From positions 124,001 through 188,000 of the forward strand of contig NZ_SMDS01000018.1 of assembly GCF_013753875.1 (NCBI RefSeq): DNA of 64,000 nucleotides. The letters are read 5' to 3'. Each line of letters starts with the position of its first letter. Position 1 is the stretch's first letter. The notes beneath the pieces were generated by a model. The model was not told the origin of the DNA. It worked only from the letters and a program-made list of their open reading frames with translations, and searched no databases. Position numbers and translations under genes: made by a program. Source of the DNA: Candidatus Pantoea persica (GTDB lineage Bacteria > Pseudomonadota > Gammaproteobacteria > Enterobacterales > Enterobacteriaceae). Shown piece by piece: positions 20,261 through 30,773 of the stretch.

Positions 20261-21340
20261 ATGAATAAGAAATTATTAGCCCTGCTGGTGATCGCTCCGC
20301 TTTTAGTCTCCTGCTCAGGAAAGAAGTCTTTGCAGTATCACGAAGAGTGGGTAAAGGACACCAACGGCTTCGATATTTTAGTGGGCCAGTTTGCGCATAA
20401 TATCGAGAATATTTGGGGTATCAATGAGGTCCTGATCGCCGGACCCAAGGATTACGTCAAATACAGCGACAACTATTACACCCGCAGCCATATCAACTTC
20501 GAAAGCGGTAATATCACCATCGAGACCATTTCCGGTACCGATCCGATGGCCAGCCTGCGCCAGGCGATTATTACCACGCTGCTGATCGGCGACGATCCTG
20601 GCAACGTCGACCTCTATTCCGACGCCAACGATATCGTGATTAGCAAAGAGCCGCTGCTCTACGGCCAAGTGCTGGACAATACCGGCCAGCCAATCCGCTG
20701 GCAGGGGCGCGCGGGCACCTTCGCCGACTATCTTCTGCAGAACAAACTGCAACGCCGCGTCTCCGGCCTGTATGTGATCTACTCAGTCACCATCCCGATG
20801 GTGCCGAACCACCTCGACAAGCGTGCGCATAAGTATCTGCCGATGGTGCGCAAGGCGGCAGAAGAGTACGGCGTCGACGCCTCTCTGGTTCTGGCGATTA
20901 TGCAGACCGAGTCGAGCTTCAACCCCTATGCTATCAGCCACGCCGACGCGCTCGGCCTGATGCAGGTGGTGCAGCACACCGCGGGCGTCGATGTGTTCCG
21001 CATGAAAGGCAAATGGGGCAAGCCGAGCCGCAGCTATCTGCTCGATCCGGAGAACAATATTGACGCCGGCACCGCCTATCTGTCGCTGCTGCAGAAGAGC
21101 TATCTGGGCGGCATTCAGGATCCGCTGTCGCGCCGCTATGCGGTGATTACCGCCTATAATGGCGGCGCGGGCAGCGTGCTGCGCGTCTTCTCCATCGATA
21201 AGGATCGCGCCTTTAGTTTGATTAACAATATGTCGCCGAGTCAGGTGTATAACACCCTGACGACGCAGCATCCGTCGGCGGAGTCGCGGCGCTATCTGTA
21301 CAAGGTGAGCACGGCGCAGCGCAGCTATCATCGGTATTGA
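20261..21340 (+). CDS. mltC: Membrane-bound lytic murein transglycosylase C
   Basis: MltC is an outer-membrane lipoprotein that cleaves peptidoglycan between MurNAc and GlcNAc. The 359 residues equal the E. coli length. The signal ends in a lipobox (LLVSC, cysteine at residue 18). The family 1 transglycosylase domain holds the catalytic glutamate in [14 protein letters not shown], then ALGLMQVV and [11 protein letters not shown]. The frame is undamaged. nupG, which follows in E. coli, is missing. Confidence 0.95.
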   Translation: MNKKLLALLVIAPLLVSCSGKKSLQYHEEWVKDTNGFDILVGQFAHNIENIWGINEVLIAGPKDYVKYSDNYYTRSHINFESGNITIETISGTDPMASLRQAIITTLLIGDDPGNVDLYSDANDIVISKEPLLYGQVLDNTGQPIRWQGRAGTFADYLLQNKLQRRVSGLYVIYSVTIPMVPNHLDKRAHKYLPMVRKAAEEYGVDASLVLAIMQTESSFNPYAISHADALGLMQVVQHTAGVDVFRMKGKWGKPSRSYLLDPENNIDAGTAYLSLLQKSYLGGIQDPLSRRYAVITAYNGGAGSVLRVFSIDKDRAFSLINNMSPSQVYNTLTTQHPSAESRRYLYKVSTAQRSYHRY

Positions 21341-22133
21341 TGGGTGGGTTGGCGCGATGCGCTGGCTTTGAGTGGGTTACGCCTGTCAGACGGTTGGCGT
21401 TTGCGCGTATGGACTCTGAGCTGGTTCCGGCCCCCAGGCGGCAGGGATTTTTAGCAGCCGCGCTGCCGGCGTGCGTGTTAAGGGGCTCGCCAGCCCCTTA
21501 ACAATCCCGGCTTCCGGCAGCCTCCACGCCGCGCTTCGCGCGGTCCCTTCGTTGCTTACGCCGGCCTCACGGACCAGTCGGGCCAGGCCGTCCTCTCGCC
21601 GACGTCCTGTCGGTTCGCCCTGGCCGCCGTGCACGCCTCAGCGTGTCGGATGCCTCGGCACTCCCCCGCCTGTGATTTCGTCGTTTTTATTGTCGGCTGA
21701 GCTGTCTGCGCGCGTGGTTTACATCTGAAATTAGATAGCCATGAAACATACAAGACCCGCAGCGGGGATTGTGGGGGGCCATCGAAGCCGCTGAGAGAAG
21801 GAAGGATTTCAGGACGAGCGGAAGGGATGCCGCGAAGGGGCTGTCATGAGCCAGGGATGGCGAATCCAGCCGGTCCGTCAGAAATCCTGACGGAGCGAAG
21901 GGACCCGCGCAGCGGGCAGCTGCGCTGGCCCGGGGCGCGGGTACAGCTCGGTCGCCCGCAGCGGTCGAATGCAACTGCCTCAATGTCCGGCGAACGAAAC
22001 CCGCTCATCAGCCCGCCTGCGCAGCAGGCAAAACCTCCCCCCCCTCCCCCCCGCAGCCCGGCGAACAAAACATACCTATCAGCCCCTGCGCAGCAGCCAA
22101 ACCGGCCTGGCAGGCCGGAACCCACCACCTGCT
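21341..22133. other. GC-rich structured non-coding block between mltC and speC
   Basis: Nearly 800 bases hold no recognisable gene. A tight hairpin occurs at 21480-21499 (AAGGGGCT, CGCC, AGCCCCTT). Arg/Pro/Ser-rich open frames exist in several phases without ribosome sites. C-rich runs occur near 22037-22052 (C8, T, C7). The texture, with repeated GACGAGCGGAAGGGATG-type phrases, resembles non-coding repeats I associate loosely with other Enterobacterales genomes. In E. coli nupG lies here. Confidence 0.5.
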
Positions 22134-24302
22134 CTACCGCCCGGCAGGGCGCCCCTCCACAATCATATTCGCCACCAGCTGCTTGCGGCCGTGCCCGTCA
22201 TCTTCCGTATAAACCCCCTGCAGCTCCGGCGAAAAGCCGGGCAGCTGGTTAATGCCCTCCTCCAGCGCCAAAAAATAGCGCTGCACCGCGCCGCCCCACA
22301 CTTCGCCCGGCACCACGCAGAGCACGCCCGGCGGATAGGGCAGCGCCCCTTCGGCGGCAATGCGCCCTTCCGCCTGCGCGATCGGCAGCAGCTCGACGTC
22401 GCCGCGAATATAGGCCTGATGCGCATCCTGCGGATTGACCTTCACCGCCGGGAAATGCTGCTGGCGGAACATAGCGCGCTGCAGATCCTTCACGTCGAAG
22501 TTGACGTAGAGATCGTGCATCTCCTGACAGAGCCGACGCAGGGTATAGCCCCGATAGCGCGCTTGGTTCTTGCGGTAGATGGTCGGCAGCACCTCGGCCA
22601 GCGGCGCATCCTCTTTCACATGCTGCTCGAACTGCGCCAGCATCGCCACCAGATGCGCCGTCTTCTCCGGGCTTTCCGCGGGGGTCAGCAGAAAGAGGAT
22701 TGAGTTAAGATCGCACTTCTCCGGCACGATGCCGTTCTCGCGCAGGTAGTTCGCCAGAATGGCGGCGGGAATGCCGAAGTTGCTATACTTGCCGCTCGCC
22801 GCGTCGATGCCCGGCGTGGTGAGCAGCAGTTTGCAGGGATCGACCAGATACTGATCCTGCGCGTAACCGGAGAAGCCGTGCCACTGCGCCGCCGGCGCAA
22901 AGCTGAAGAAGCGGCTGTCGCGGGCGATAACCTCCGTCGGCGCCGCCTGCCAGGCTTTGCCGTCCACCTGCTCCGGCACAAACGGCAGGATCATTTCGCA
23001 GCGGTCGAAGATCGCTTTGCGCGCCTCAATGCCGAGCGTGACGCACGACTGCCACAGCCGACGGCCCGCCTCGCCCTCATACATTTTCGCGTTGACGTCC
23101 AGCGCGGCGAACAGCGGATAAAACGGGCTGGTGGAGGCGTGCAGCATAAAGGCGTTGTTCAGCCGCTTGTGCGGGCAAAAGCGCTGCTGACCACGAATAT
23201 GGTTATCTTTTTTATGGATCTGCGAAGTCTGTGAAAAGCCCGCCAGCTGCTTGTGCACTGACTGGGTGACGAAAATGCCGGGATCGTTCTCCGTCAGCTC
23301 CAGCGTCAGCGGCGAGGTGCCCGCCATCACCGGAATAAACTGCTCATAGCCGAGCCACGCTGAATCAAACAGGATGTAGTCGCAGAGGTGGCCGATGCGA
23401 TCCACCACCTGACGCGCGTTGTAGACCGTGCCGTCGTAGGTGCCGAGCTGAATAATCGCCAGTCGGAACGGACGCGCCTCACTGGCGCGCTGCGGCGCGA
23501 CCTGGGCAATCTGCTCGCGCAGCCAGCTTTCGTCGAAGCAGTGGGCATCGATGCCGCCGATAAAGCCGAAGGGATTGCGCGCCGCCTCAAGATAGACCGG
23601 CGTGGCGCCCGCCTGGATCAGCGCGCCGTGATGGTTCGACTTATGGTTGTTGCGGTCGAACAGCACCAGATCGCCGCGCGTCAGCAGCGCGTTGGTCACC
23701 ACCTTGTTGGCGCTGGAGGTGCCGTTCAGCACAAAGTAAGTTTTGTCGGCGTTGAACACCTTCGCGGCGAACTTCTGCGCATCTTTCGCCGAGCCTTCGT
23801 GGATCAGCAGATCCCCCAGCTTTACGTCGGCGTTGCACATGTCGGAGCGAAAAACGTTTTCTCCATAGAAATCATAAAACTGGCGACCCGCCGGGTGCTT
23901 TTTAAAGAAGGCGCCGCCCTGATGTCCCGGACAGGCGAAGGTGCTGTTCTGCATATCGACATAGCGCATCAGTGTGTCGAAGAACGGCGGCAGCAGGTTC
24001 GACTCATAGTCGGCCGCCGCCGCCTCCAGCGCCGCCCACTCTTCCGCGCTGCCGTTCAGCTCGCCGGTGACGCCCGGCAGATGCATCACATCTTCCTCCC
24101 AGGCGTTGGCGACGAAAACCGGCAGATTAAAGCCGGTCTGGCACAGCAGCGTCAGCACGCCGCTGCGCGTATCGGCCAGCGAGACGACCACCGCCGCCAC
24201 GTCTGTAAAGTCAGTGTTGTCCAGCGTCACAACGTCGCGACCGGTATTAAGAGTAAGGCTGGGCGCAACGGCGGCGCTGGCGGCGATTTTCAGTGGTGTC
24301 AT
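22134..24302 (-). CDS. speC: Ornithine decarboxylase, biosynthetic
   Basis: SpeC decarboxylates ornithine to putrescine with PLP. The start MTPLKIAAS (complement 24302) best matches the family; an upstream ATG would add 15 residues. The ~722-residue product contains the N-terminal wing domain, GHQGGAFFKKHPAG, and the PLP lysine in SVHKQLAGFSQTSQIHKKD. The C-terminus carries PPGVLCVVPGEVWGGAVQRYF. The frame is intact. With speA broken, this is the only visible putrescine route in the window. Confidence 0.95.
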   Translation of the reverse strand: MTPLKIAASAAVAPSLTLNTGRDVVTLDNTDFTDVAAVVVSLADTRSGVLTLLCQTGFNLPVFVANAWEEDVMHLPGVTGELNGSAEEWAALEAAAADYESNLLPPFFDTLMRYVDMQNSTFACPGHQGGAFFKKHPAGRQFYDFYGENVFRSDMCNADVKLGDLLIHEGSAKDAQKFAAKVFNADKTYFVLNGTSSANKVVTNALLTRGDLVLFDRNNHKSNHHGALIQAGATPVYLEAARNPFGFIGGIDAHCFDESWLREQIAQVAPQRASEARPFRLAIIQLGTYDGTVYNARQVVDRIGHLCDYILFDSAWLGYEQFIPVMAGTSPLTLELTENDPGIFVTQSVHKQLAGFSQTSQIHKKDNHIRGQQRFCPHKRLNNAFMLHASTSPFYPLFAALDVNAKMYEGEAGRRLWQSCVTLGIEARKAIFDRCEMILPFVPEQVDGKAWQAAPTEVIARDSRFFSFAPAAQWHGFSGYAQDQYLVDPCKLLLTTPGIDAASGKYSNFGIPAAILANYLRENGIVPEKCDLNSILFLLTPAESPEKTAHLVAMLAQFEQHVKEDAPLAEVLPTIYRKNQARYRGYTLRRLCQEMHDLYVNFDVKDLQRAMFRQQHFPAVKVNPQDAHQAYIRGDVELLPIAQAEGRIAAEGALPYPPGVLCVVPGEVWGGAVQRYFLALEEGINQLPGFSPELQGVYTEDDGHGRKQLVANMIVEGRPAGR

Positions 24303-24882
24303 AACACAAATCCCCAACAGTGAAGGATGAGTGGGTGCCAGAGGCACGGCAATGGGGAAGCATCCCTGGCGAATAACGTCAGGCGGTGGCGGAGCAAAAG
24401 AAAGAGCCGTACCCGATAGACATCAGTAAAGCCAGATCGCTTCTGTCTTTACGCATGCCCAACAGCGAACGTTGGGCTGGCCTCACCGCATGGCGGACAG
24501 GCAGCACATGGTCAACGGGCAGGATGAGATCGCCTTGCGTGCGGGGCAAAGCGAGCGGAGGCAAGTGCGGTTGCGCATTGTTCCGGCCATCAGCGGCATC
24601 CTCATTGGCGTAGGCAAAGGGGGGGGGGAAAACAGTAATAGCATTTTTTCACAACAGCGACAACCGATCGTGCGTAAATAAATGCGCAGTAATATAAAAA
24701 CACAAATAGTTGATATAAAACAAAATAAAAATGCGCTTTTAATCAGCCTGTTTATCTTTAATTTTTGCAATATTATTCACTTCGCCGTTTTGCCCGCTGG
24801 CGCTTTTCTTTCCGTCGCCTCTTCGACTGACGACAGCGGAGGCGTAGACTCGCCAGCATCTTTTCTACCTGCCGGAGGCTGT
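24303..24882. other. speC-acuI spacer with a G10 tract
   Basis: No gene is recognised. The stretch contains the divergent upstream regions of speC and acuI and a run of ten G at 24619-24628. It turns AT-rich from about 24640 to 24780. A forward frame at 24386-24613 has no recognisable features. Confidence 0.5.
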
Positions 24883-25838
24883 ATGTTTAACGCATTAGTC
24901 ATTGAAAATGGTGAGCAAGGCTACCGCACCAACCTGAAAGCGCTCAACGAATCCCAGCAGCCCGACCATGGCGTTACCCTCGACGTCAGCTGGTCCACGC
25001 TCAATTACAAAGACGCGCTGGCCATCTGCAATAAAGGCCCGATCGTGCGCCAGTTCCCGATGGTGCCGGGAATCGACTTTGTCGGCCGCGTCACCGCCAG
25101 TCGCCATCCCGATTGGAAACTGGATGACGTGGCGCTGCTGACCGGCTGGGGCATCGGCGAGAAACAGTGGGGCGGCTTGGCGCAGAAAGCGAGCGTGCCC
25201 GGCGACTGGCTGGTTGAGGTGCCCGCCACGCTCAGCCCGCAGCAAACCATGGCGATCGGCTCGGCGGGCCTGACCGCGATGCTGTGCGTGATGGCGCTGG
25301 AAAAACAGGGCGTCACGCCGGAAATGGGACCAGTGCTGGTGACCGGCGCCAGCGGCGGCGTCGGCAGCTTCAGCGTCAGCCTGCTGTCGCGCCTGGGCTT
25401 TGAAGTCGATCGCCGCCAGCGGTCGCGCCAGCGACGAGGCGTATCTGATCGGCACGCTCGGCGCGCGCTCGGTTATCGACCGCAGCGAACTGTCGCAGCC
25501 CGGCAAGTCGCTGGCGAAAGAGCGCTGGGCGGCGGCGATCGACAGCGTCGGCAGCCATACGCTGAGCAACATGCTGGCCGCCTGCGGTATGGCGCAGGGG
25601 CTGGAGCTGCCCGCCAGCGTCGCGCCCTTTATCCTGCGCGGCGTGACGCTAACCGGCGTCGACAGCGTGATGTGTCCGAAACCGCTGCGCCAGCAGGCCT
25701 GGCAACGGCTCGGCGAGCTGCTGAACGGCGAAACGCTCACCCGCCTTACCACTGTCGTGCCGCTCAGCGAGGCAAAACAGGGCGCACAGGATCTGCTGGA
25801 CGGCAAGGTACGGCCACCTGATCGTCGACTGCCGCTAA
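24883..25838 (+). pseudogene. acuI: Acrylyl-CoA reductase (AcuI/YhdH), frameshifted
   Basis: AcuI is an NADPH-dependent medium-chain reductase that detoxifies acryloyl-CoA. The start MFNALVIENG at 24883 has a good GGAGG site. WSTLNYKDALAI, GIDFVGRV, LLTGWGIGE and the nucleotide-binding VTGASGGVGS are clear. The frame changes near 25405-25420. The remainder reads in another frame (DEAYLIGTLGARSVI, PFILRGVTLTGVDSVM). About nine codons are missing before AACGMAQG, and two bases are missing before HLIVDCR, which ends at a TAA (25836-25838). The order of domains is otherwise as in E. coli. Confidence 0.9.
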
Positions 25839-26308
25839 GCGTGCTGATGCAGGGCAACGTCGCGTAGCAGCACGTCGAGCCGCGCCAGCGCGAACTGCGC
25901 GCCCTGCTCCATCACCGATTTCGGATCGCCCTCAAAGTGGCGCATCTCCGCCACGATGCTGCCGTCCGGCAGCGCCCAGCCAAACCAGATGGTGCCGGCG
26001 GGCGTGCCGTCTTCGCCGCTGTCCGGCCCGGCGTAGCCAGTAATCGACAGGCTCACCTCACGCGCAGTCTGCTCGCTGACGGCGGTATGCGCTTCAAAGG
26101 TCTCCGGCCTGACGCCCAGCAGCTGGCTTTTCGCATTGTCGCTGTAGGTAACGAAGCCACTGGTATAGAAGTTGCCGCTGTTTTCCACCGCCGTCAGCGT
26201 CATGCTGATCAGGCCAGCAGTGCAGGATTCGGCTGTCACTAACCGCCACTCAGAGGAGAGAAGCCGCTGGCCAAGCTGCCCAGCGGCGTGGTTCAACGCA
26301 TCATTCAT
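25835..26308 (-). pseudogene. ydeJ: CinA-like nicotinamide-nucleotide amidohydrolase homologue (YdeJ type), internal deletion
   Basis: The product resembles the CinA C-terminal family (PncC/YdeJ), of which PncC deamidates nicotinamide mononucleotide. The catalytic TAESCTAGLI region and GEDGTPAGTIWFGWA are present, and the latter is closest to YdeJ. Between SEQTARE and SITGYAGP about 12 codons are missing in frame, including the helix with MVKGAR in E. coli. The reading frame stays open over about 157 residues, so the protein may be made but is unlikely to fold normally. It is convergent with acuI, overlapping by a few bases. Confidence 0.7.
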
Positions 26309-26404
26309 ATTCTGCATCCTTGTCTGTCGATTCAGAATAGAAAGCATGACTGAAATCTGGCGCGCCGCTAAGCACTAACACCATGAATAGTAAACCAAAC
26401 GGCG

Positions 26405-27204
26405 TTAGGCGCACAGCTGAATGACCGGCCTGCCGTTCTCATGGTGCGTGGCAACATGCAGCTCCGCCTGATACCAGCGGCGCAGCGTCGCTTCAGTCAT
26501 CACCTGCTGCGGCGATCCCTGCGCTATCAGCCTGCCCTGATGCAGCAGCAGGATGCGATCTCGCCCAGAGCGCGGCGAGATTCAGATCGTGCAGCACCGC
26601 GCAGACGCTGAAGTCGCCCTGCCGCGACAGGCGGTGGTGGTGCAGGCGCAGCGTTTGCTGCTGCCAGTAGAGATCGAGCGCCGGGGTCGGCTCATCGAGA
26701 AACAGCCAGCCGCGCGGCGCATCATCTCACCACAGCTGCGTCAGCACGCGCGCCAGCTGCACGCCCTGCTGCTCGCCGCCGGAGAGCAGCCGGTAGTCGC
26801 GCCCGGCGAGCGCCGTGCAGCCGGTCAGCGCCATCAACTCTTCGACGATCGCCGCCGCGCCGCTGTTCGGCCAGGGCGCGCGGCCCATGGCCACCACCGC
26901 TTCCGCGGGGCACTCGGGAAGGTCACCGAGTTTTGCTGGCGCATCACTAGCAGCGCGCCGCTGCGCCAGCCGCTCGCGCGGCCAGGCCGCCAGCGGCCGA
27001 TCCCCCAGCCGACATTCGACATTCGCCGCTGTCCGGCGCTCACAAAGCCGGTGAGCAGGCGCAGCAGCGTCGATTTGCCTGCGCCGTTCGGGGCAATCAG
27101 CGCCACCATATCTCCCGGCACCAGCGTCAGATCCAGCCCGTCGATCCGATCAGCCCGACTCAGCGCGCGGCCTCCCTGCGCATAGCACAGCGCGCTTCCA
27201 GCAT
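26405..27204 (-). pseudogene. hmuV: Hemin ABC transporter ATP-binding protein, degraded
   Basis: HmuV powers heme import. Fragments in several frames include a Walker A motif [16 protein letters not shown], the ABC signature LLSGGEQQ, Walker B with WLFLDEP, the H-loop [10 protein letters not shown] and the tail RRWYQAELHVATHHENG, ending in TAA (complement 26405-26407). Lesions include a one-base shift just after the ATG, frame changes near 27000 and 26570, and an in-frame TGA before WLFLDEP. The start overlaps the hmuU end. Confidence 0.88.
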
Positions 27205-27205
27205 T

Positions 27206-28160
27206 CTACACCTCGCTGCTGGCGCAGAATCAGCCAGAGAAAAACCAGGGGCCGCCGAGCAGGCTGGTGAGCAGCCCTACCGGCATCTCGGCAGGCACCA
27301 CAACCGTGAACCGTGCGCGCCAGCATATCTGCCAGCAGCAGCAAAATCGCCCCCGCCAGCGCCGAGCCTGGCAACATCTAGTAGCGGTGATCGCTGCCAA
27401 GGCAGAAGCGCATCACGTGCGGCACCACCAGGCCGACAAAGCCGATAATGCCGCTTACCGACACCGCCGTGCCGACCAGCATCTCGCGCTGAGTGCGCCT
27501 GACGTCGATGCCCATATAATGCGCATCCTCCTCTCTCAGCTACAGCAGATTGAGATGGCGTGCGCGCCGCTGCGTCAGCAGCAGAGCAGGCAGAATAAAG
27601 GCGGCGTAGACCGTCAGCATTGGCCACTGCGCCTGACTCAGGCTGCCCATGCCCCACAGCGACATCTGGCGCAGCTGCTGCTCGTTGCTGAGCTAGGAGA
27701 GCACGCCTACCGCCGCGCCGCGCGTTGTTGATGGCGATGCCCACTAGTAGCAGCAGGCGCGCAAGGCCGAACTATGCTAGGCGGCTGAAGCTAAAGATCA
27801 GCATCAGCGCCATCACCGCCAGGCTGCCGAGAAAGGCCGCTACCGTCGGCAGCCAGAGCGCCAGCAGCGGCGGCAGCGGCAGGTAATGGCGATCGCCACC
27901 GCCAGCCCGGCGCCGCTGCTGATGCCGAGCAGCCCCGGATCGGCGAGCAGATTGCGGAACAGCCCCTGCATCAGCGCGCCATGCCGACTCAGCACCGCCA
28001 GCAGCACGCGCGGCAGGCGGATGTTCAGCTCGCTGAACGGCGCCCGCCACAGCGCGCGTAGCGACAGGGTCATCGCCCCCAGGTTCACCGCCAACACCAT
28101 CGCCGCCAGCACGCTTATCAGCATCAGCGCCAGCCAGAGCAGCGCGCGCGGGTCATTCAT
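27206..28160 (-). pseudogene. hmuU: Hemin ABC transporter permease, degraded
   Basis: HmuU is the FecCD-type inner-membrane permease of the heme importer. The start [16 protein letters not shown] (complement 28160) and family phrases [26 protein letters not shown] and VPAEMPVGLLTSLLGGP are visible, but scattered over three frames with stops near 27770 and 27695. The ATG overlaps the hmuT stop (ATGA), as expected for a coupled operon. Confidence 0.85.
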
Positions 28161-28520
28161 GCATGCCGCGCCGCTTTCGCCGCCCTGCGCAGCTTCACGA
28201 TGGCGCCAGGCGTATCGAGGCCGAAGCCGAGCAGCGCCATCTCATCGATCACCCGCAGATTTTATGCTGGCCCGCCGGCGTCAGCGCCAGGCCCGGCAGC
28301 TGCCACACCTTCTCCTCGTCGCCGAGGGTTTTCAGCCCGTCGTCACCGATCACCACCAGATCCGGCGCGGCAGCGACGATCCTTTCCTGCGACAGCGGCT
28401 GATATTGCGGCACGCCGCCATGGCGTTGATCAGCCCCGCGCTGCGGATAGCGCCGTCGGCGGCGGTATCGCTGCCCGCCGCCAGCGCCAGCAGCAACAGC
28501 CACGGGCTCAGGCGTTTCAT
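28157..28520 (-). pseudogene. hmuT: Periplasmic hemin-binding protein, internally deleted
   Basis: HmuT carries heme to HmuUV. Only about 360 bases remain of a gene normally near 800. The signal peptide MKRLSPWLLLLALAAGS is kept. A mid-protein segment QERIVAAAPDLVVIGDDGL and the C-terminus [17 protein letters not shown] read in other frames. The intervening heme-binding lobes are deleted. It heads the hmuTUV unit; the usual upstream hmuR and hmuS are absent. Confidence 0.82.
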
Positions 28521-28578
28521 GCCGTCTCTCCCGCCGCGATCAACGAGGTGACTCTTCTTAAGCGTTACGGGAACCGCC

Positions 28579-28934
28579 ATGACCAAGAAACCGTCCGTCA
28601 CTATTTTCACTACTGCACCCAGTGTAACCGGATGCTGTGCGCCGCCTGGATGGTGCAGGAGCTGCTGCACACCTTCGCCGACGACCTCGCGGCCGTAACG
28701 CTTCGCCCCGGCACTGGCGGAATATTCGTGATTACAATTGGTGACGAGACGATCTGGGAGCACAAACGCGACGGCGGCTTTCCCGACGCCGCCGCGCTGA
28801 AGCAGCACGTGCGCCACGTCTGCTTCCCAGAGCGTTCGCTGGTCCATCTGGACAAGAAAAAAGCTGACTGGCGGCAGATGACAGGGCGCGTGCGCGGCTT
28901 AGCTGTGAGTGATCTCTTCCGCTGCCGCGTTTAG
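28579..28934 (+). pseudogene. SelT/SelW/SelH (Rdx) family thioredoxin-like protein, frameshifted
   Basis: The Rdx family has a thioredoxin-like fold with a CxxC redox motif near the N-terminus. The start MTKKPSVTI (28579) is followed by two extra T residues near 28605. In the shifted frame the sequence reads HYCTQCNRMLCAAWMVQELL, then GGIFVITIGDETIWEHKRDGG and KADWRQ. The CxxC pair survives, but the conserved tryptophan after it is arginine. The stop seems lost, and the frame runs on to 28934 into the neighbouring padR remnant. Confidence 0.78.
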
Positions 28935-29353
28935 CGTCTCGATGATGATCTCCAGCGAGCGCGGAGAGATATCTTCCTGCGACAGGCGGCCGTTCAGGGC
29001 GGTTCGCATGCGATGAATCGCCTGATCCACATCGGGAATGCTACGGTTATTTACCAGCATCGCTAGCGAGGAGAGCCGCTCAATCAGCTGTGCGATATGC
29101 GCCTGCTGTTCTGCCAGCAGCGCGCGTCCCGCCGCGTTGAGCGTATAGGCTTTACGCGACGCCTGCGCGTCTACCACGCGAATATAGCGTCCATCTCCTC
29201 CAGCCGCGTCAGGTTGGGATAGTAATGCCGGGGCTGGGGGAGTATTCGCCTTTGGACAGCTCTTCAATCGACTTGATGAGCTCATAGCTGTGCGCGTCGT
29301 TCAGGGCTAGTAAAGTACAGCATCAGCAGGCGAATATCGCTGGCATCCAGCAT
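28899..29353 (-). pseudogene. PadR-family transcriptional regulator (YqjI-like), frameshifted
   Basis: The start MLDASDIRLLMLY (ATG complement 29351-29353) leads into a winged-helix PadR domain (SYELIKSIEELSKGEYSPSPG, YYPNLTRLEEM) and a C-terminal helix region LLAEQQAHIAQLIERLSS. At least three one-base changes break the N-terminal domain, near 29308, 29222 and 29190; the C-terminal half stays open. In E. coli the PadR regulator YqjI controls the neighbouring siderophore-interacting flavoprotein YqjH. The same pairing is seen here with both genes broken. Confidence 0.85.
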
Positions 29354-29518
29354 TTTTCACGTCGTTTACGACGGACCGCCGCATCCGCCGCGCGGGGCGG
29401 AATACTGATGACACGAGAAAGCCGGATCCTGTTTCATGGCCTGCCTGAGGGGAGTATTAACGGGAGGATGATAGTAGTCCGCCGCCTGGCAAAATTCAAC
29501 ACGGGCGGCGGAGACTGC

Positions 29519-30308
29519 CTATTTCGCGTGCCAGTAAGCGACGGCGCGCACGAAGGCGGGATCGAGGCCGCGACGCTCGACAAAGTAGTCGCCGAGCGCC
29601 TTGGCGAACGTCCCTTCGCCGGTCAGCCAGACGAAAGACACCTCTTGCGGCAGGCTGATCTTATCCAGCGCGGCGATAAGCGCATCAAGCTGGCTGGCGT
29701 TCATCGCGCCGCTGCCGAGCCAGTGCGCCTCGACGCCCGCGAGATCCGGCAGGTAGTCGCGGCCGGTCGCCTCATCAACAAAGGCGAACAGGTGCAGCGA
29801 CTGCACCGTGATATCCGCCTGGCGACGCTTAAAGGCTGGCAGGCCGGTTTCGTCGCAGACATAAAGCTGAAACGCGTAGTCGGTAGGCACCACCAGCGAG
29901 CCGCGCGGGCCGCCGACGATCAGCCGATCGCACTCTTTCGCCTGCTGTGCCCAGCCGCTGGCGACGCCGCCCTCATGAATATAGAAATCGAGCGTCAGCG
30001 ACGATTCGCCGTCAAAGGCGAGCGGCGTATAGTCACGGTCACGCGCCGGCGGACGCGCGCCCTCTGCCCAGACAGATGCCCTCGTCGGTCATCTGCGGCA
30101 GCTGCAACTCTGCGCCGTTCTGCGGGAAAAAGACGTTGATATGGTCGTCAAAGCCCGGCGAGTTGAAGCCCTCCAGATCGCTGCCGTGAAAGGTTATGCG
30201 CCAGAACTGGTTGGCAATTAGTGTCTTGCTGGCGACGGTAATATGGCGAAAGCGTAGTTCGTTGCGAACGCGCTGCGGCGCGCGATGGCTGGTTGCCTGG
30301 TTCGACAT
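29519..30308 (-). pseudogene. yqjH: Siderophore-interacting FAD-binding protein (YqjH/ViuB family), one frameshift
   Basis: YqjH-type flavoproteins reduce ferric siderophores with NADPH. The start MSNQATSHRAPQRVRN and PGFDDHINVFFPQNG lie in one frame. A single shift near 30077 moves the rest (PPARDRDYTPL, IHEGGVASGWA, GGPRGSLVVPTDYAFQLYV, VWLTGEG) into the next frame to the normal end AVAYWHAK. No other lesion is obvious, so inactivation looks recent. It is paired with the PadR regulator remnant. Confidence 0.88.
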
Positions 30309-30376
30309 AGATTCTCCTTCCGCGAAACCGAACGCCTGCACAGGAGGAAACGTATCAGTGAACGACGACCGAGCGA

Positions 30377-30580
30377 TCAGGCGCGATTGTTGAAGACGTC
30401 GGCTTCCAGGCGATCCTGCTACTGCTGCGGCAGTGCATTGTCGCCCAGAATTTCATGCCGGGTGAGCTGGGCGTGCGGGTGCAGGCCAGCGGGCGGCGTA
30501 AAGGGTTCAGCCATCTGGGCGCCGGCAAAGAGCGGCAAAGCAGAAAGCGCCGTAACAAGGAACAGCGTGGTTAGTTTCAT
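30377..30580 (-). pseudogene. Small exported protein of unknown function, amber
   Basis: A 67-codon frame begins MKLTTLFLVTALSALPLFAGA, a convincing signal peptide, then PFTPPAGLHPHAQLTRHEI. A TAG interrupts it after NALPQQ near 30420, and the frame ends in TGA at complement 30377-30379. I do not recognise the mature part. It lies upstream of yqjH on the same strand. Confidence 0.5.
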
Positions 30581-30773
30581 GTTTTTCGTCGTTTTCGGGT
30601 GTGGTTCAAACAGAACCAGGAATGCAGATGAATATCCAGTCAGTCAGGACTGATACACGATATATGCACGGCTTCCGGGTCAGGAGAGGAATTTTACGTC
30701 AGGAATGGCGTTTATTTTATAAAATCGTGCGGTTTATCACGGACAACCGCACGAAAAGGATATTCAGCTCAGC

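Noticed and set aside
21341-22133. Possible retron or other RNA-based defence element
   Set aside because: There is no reverse transcriptase or other protein partner nearby, and the structure is not specific.
23388-24323. 311-codon frame on the plus strand
   Set aside because: It is the shadow of intact speC on the other strand.
24386-24613. 75-codon forward frame upstream of acuI
   Set aside because: It has no recognisable domain and a weak start context, and it lies in the speC upstream region.
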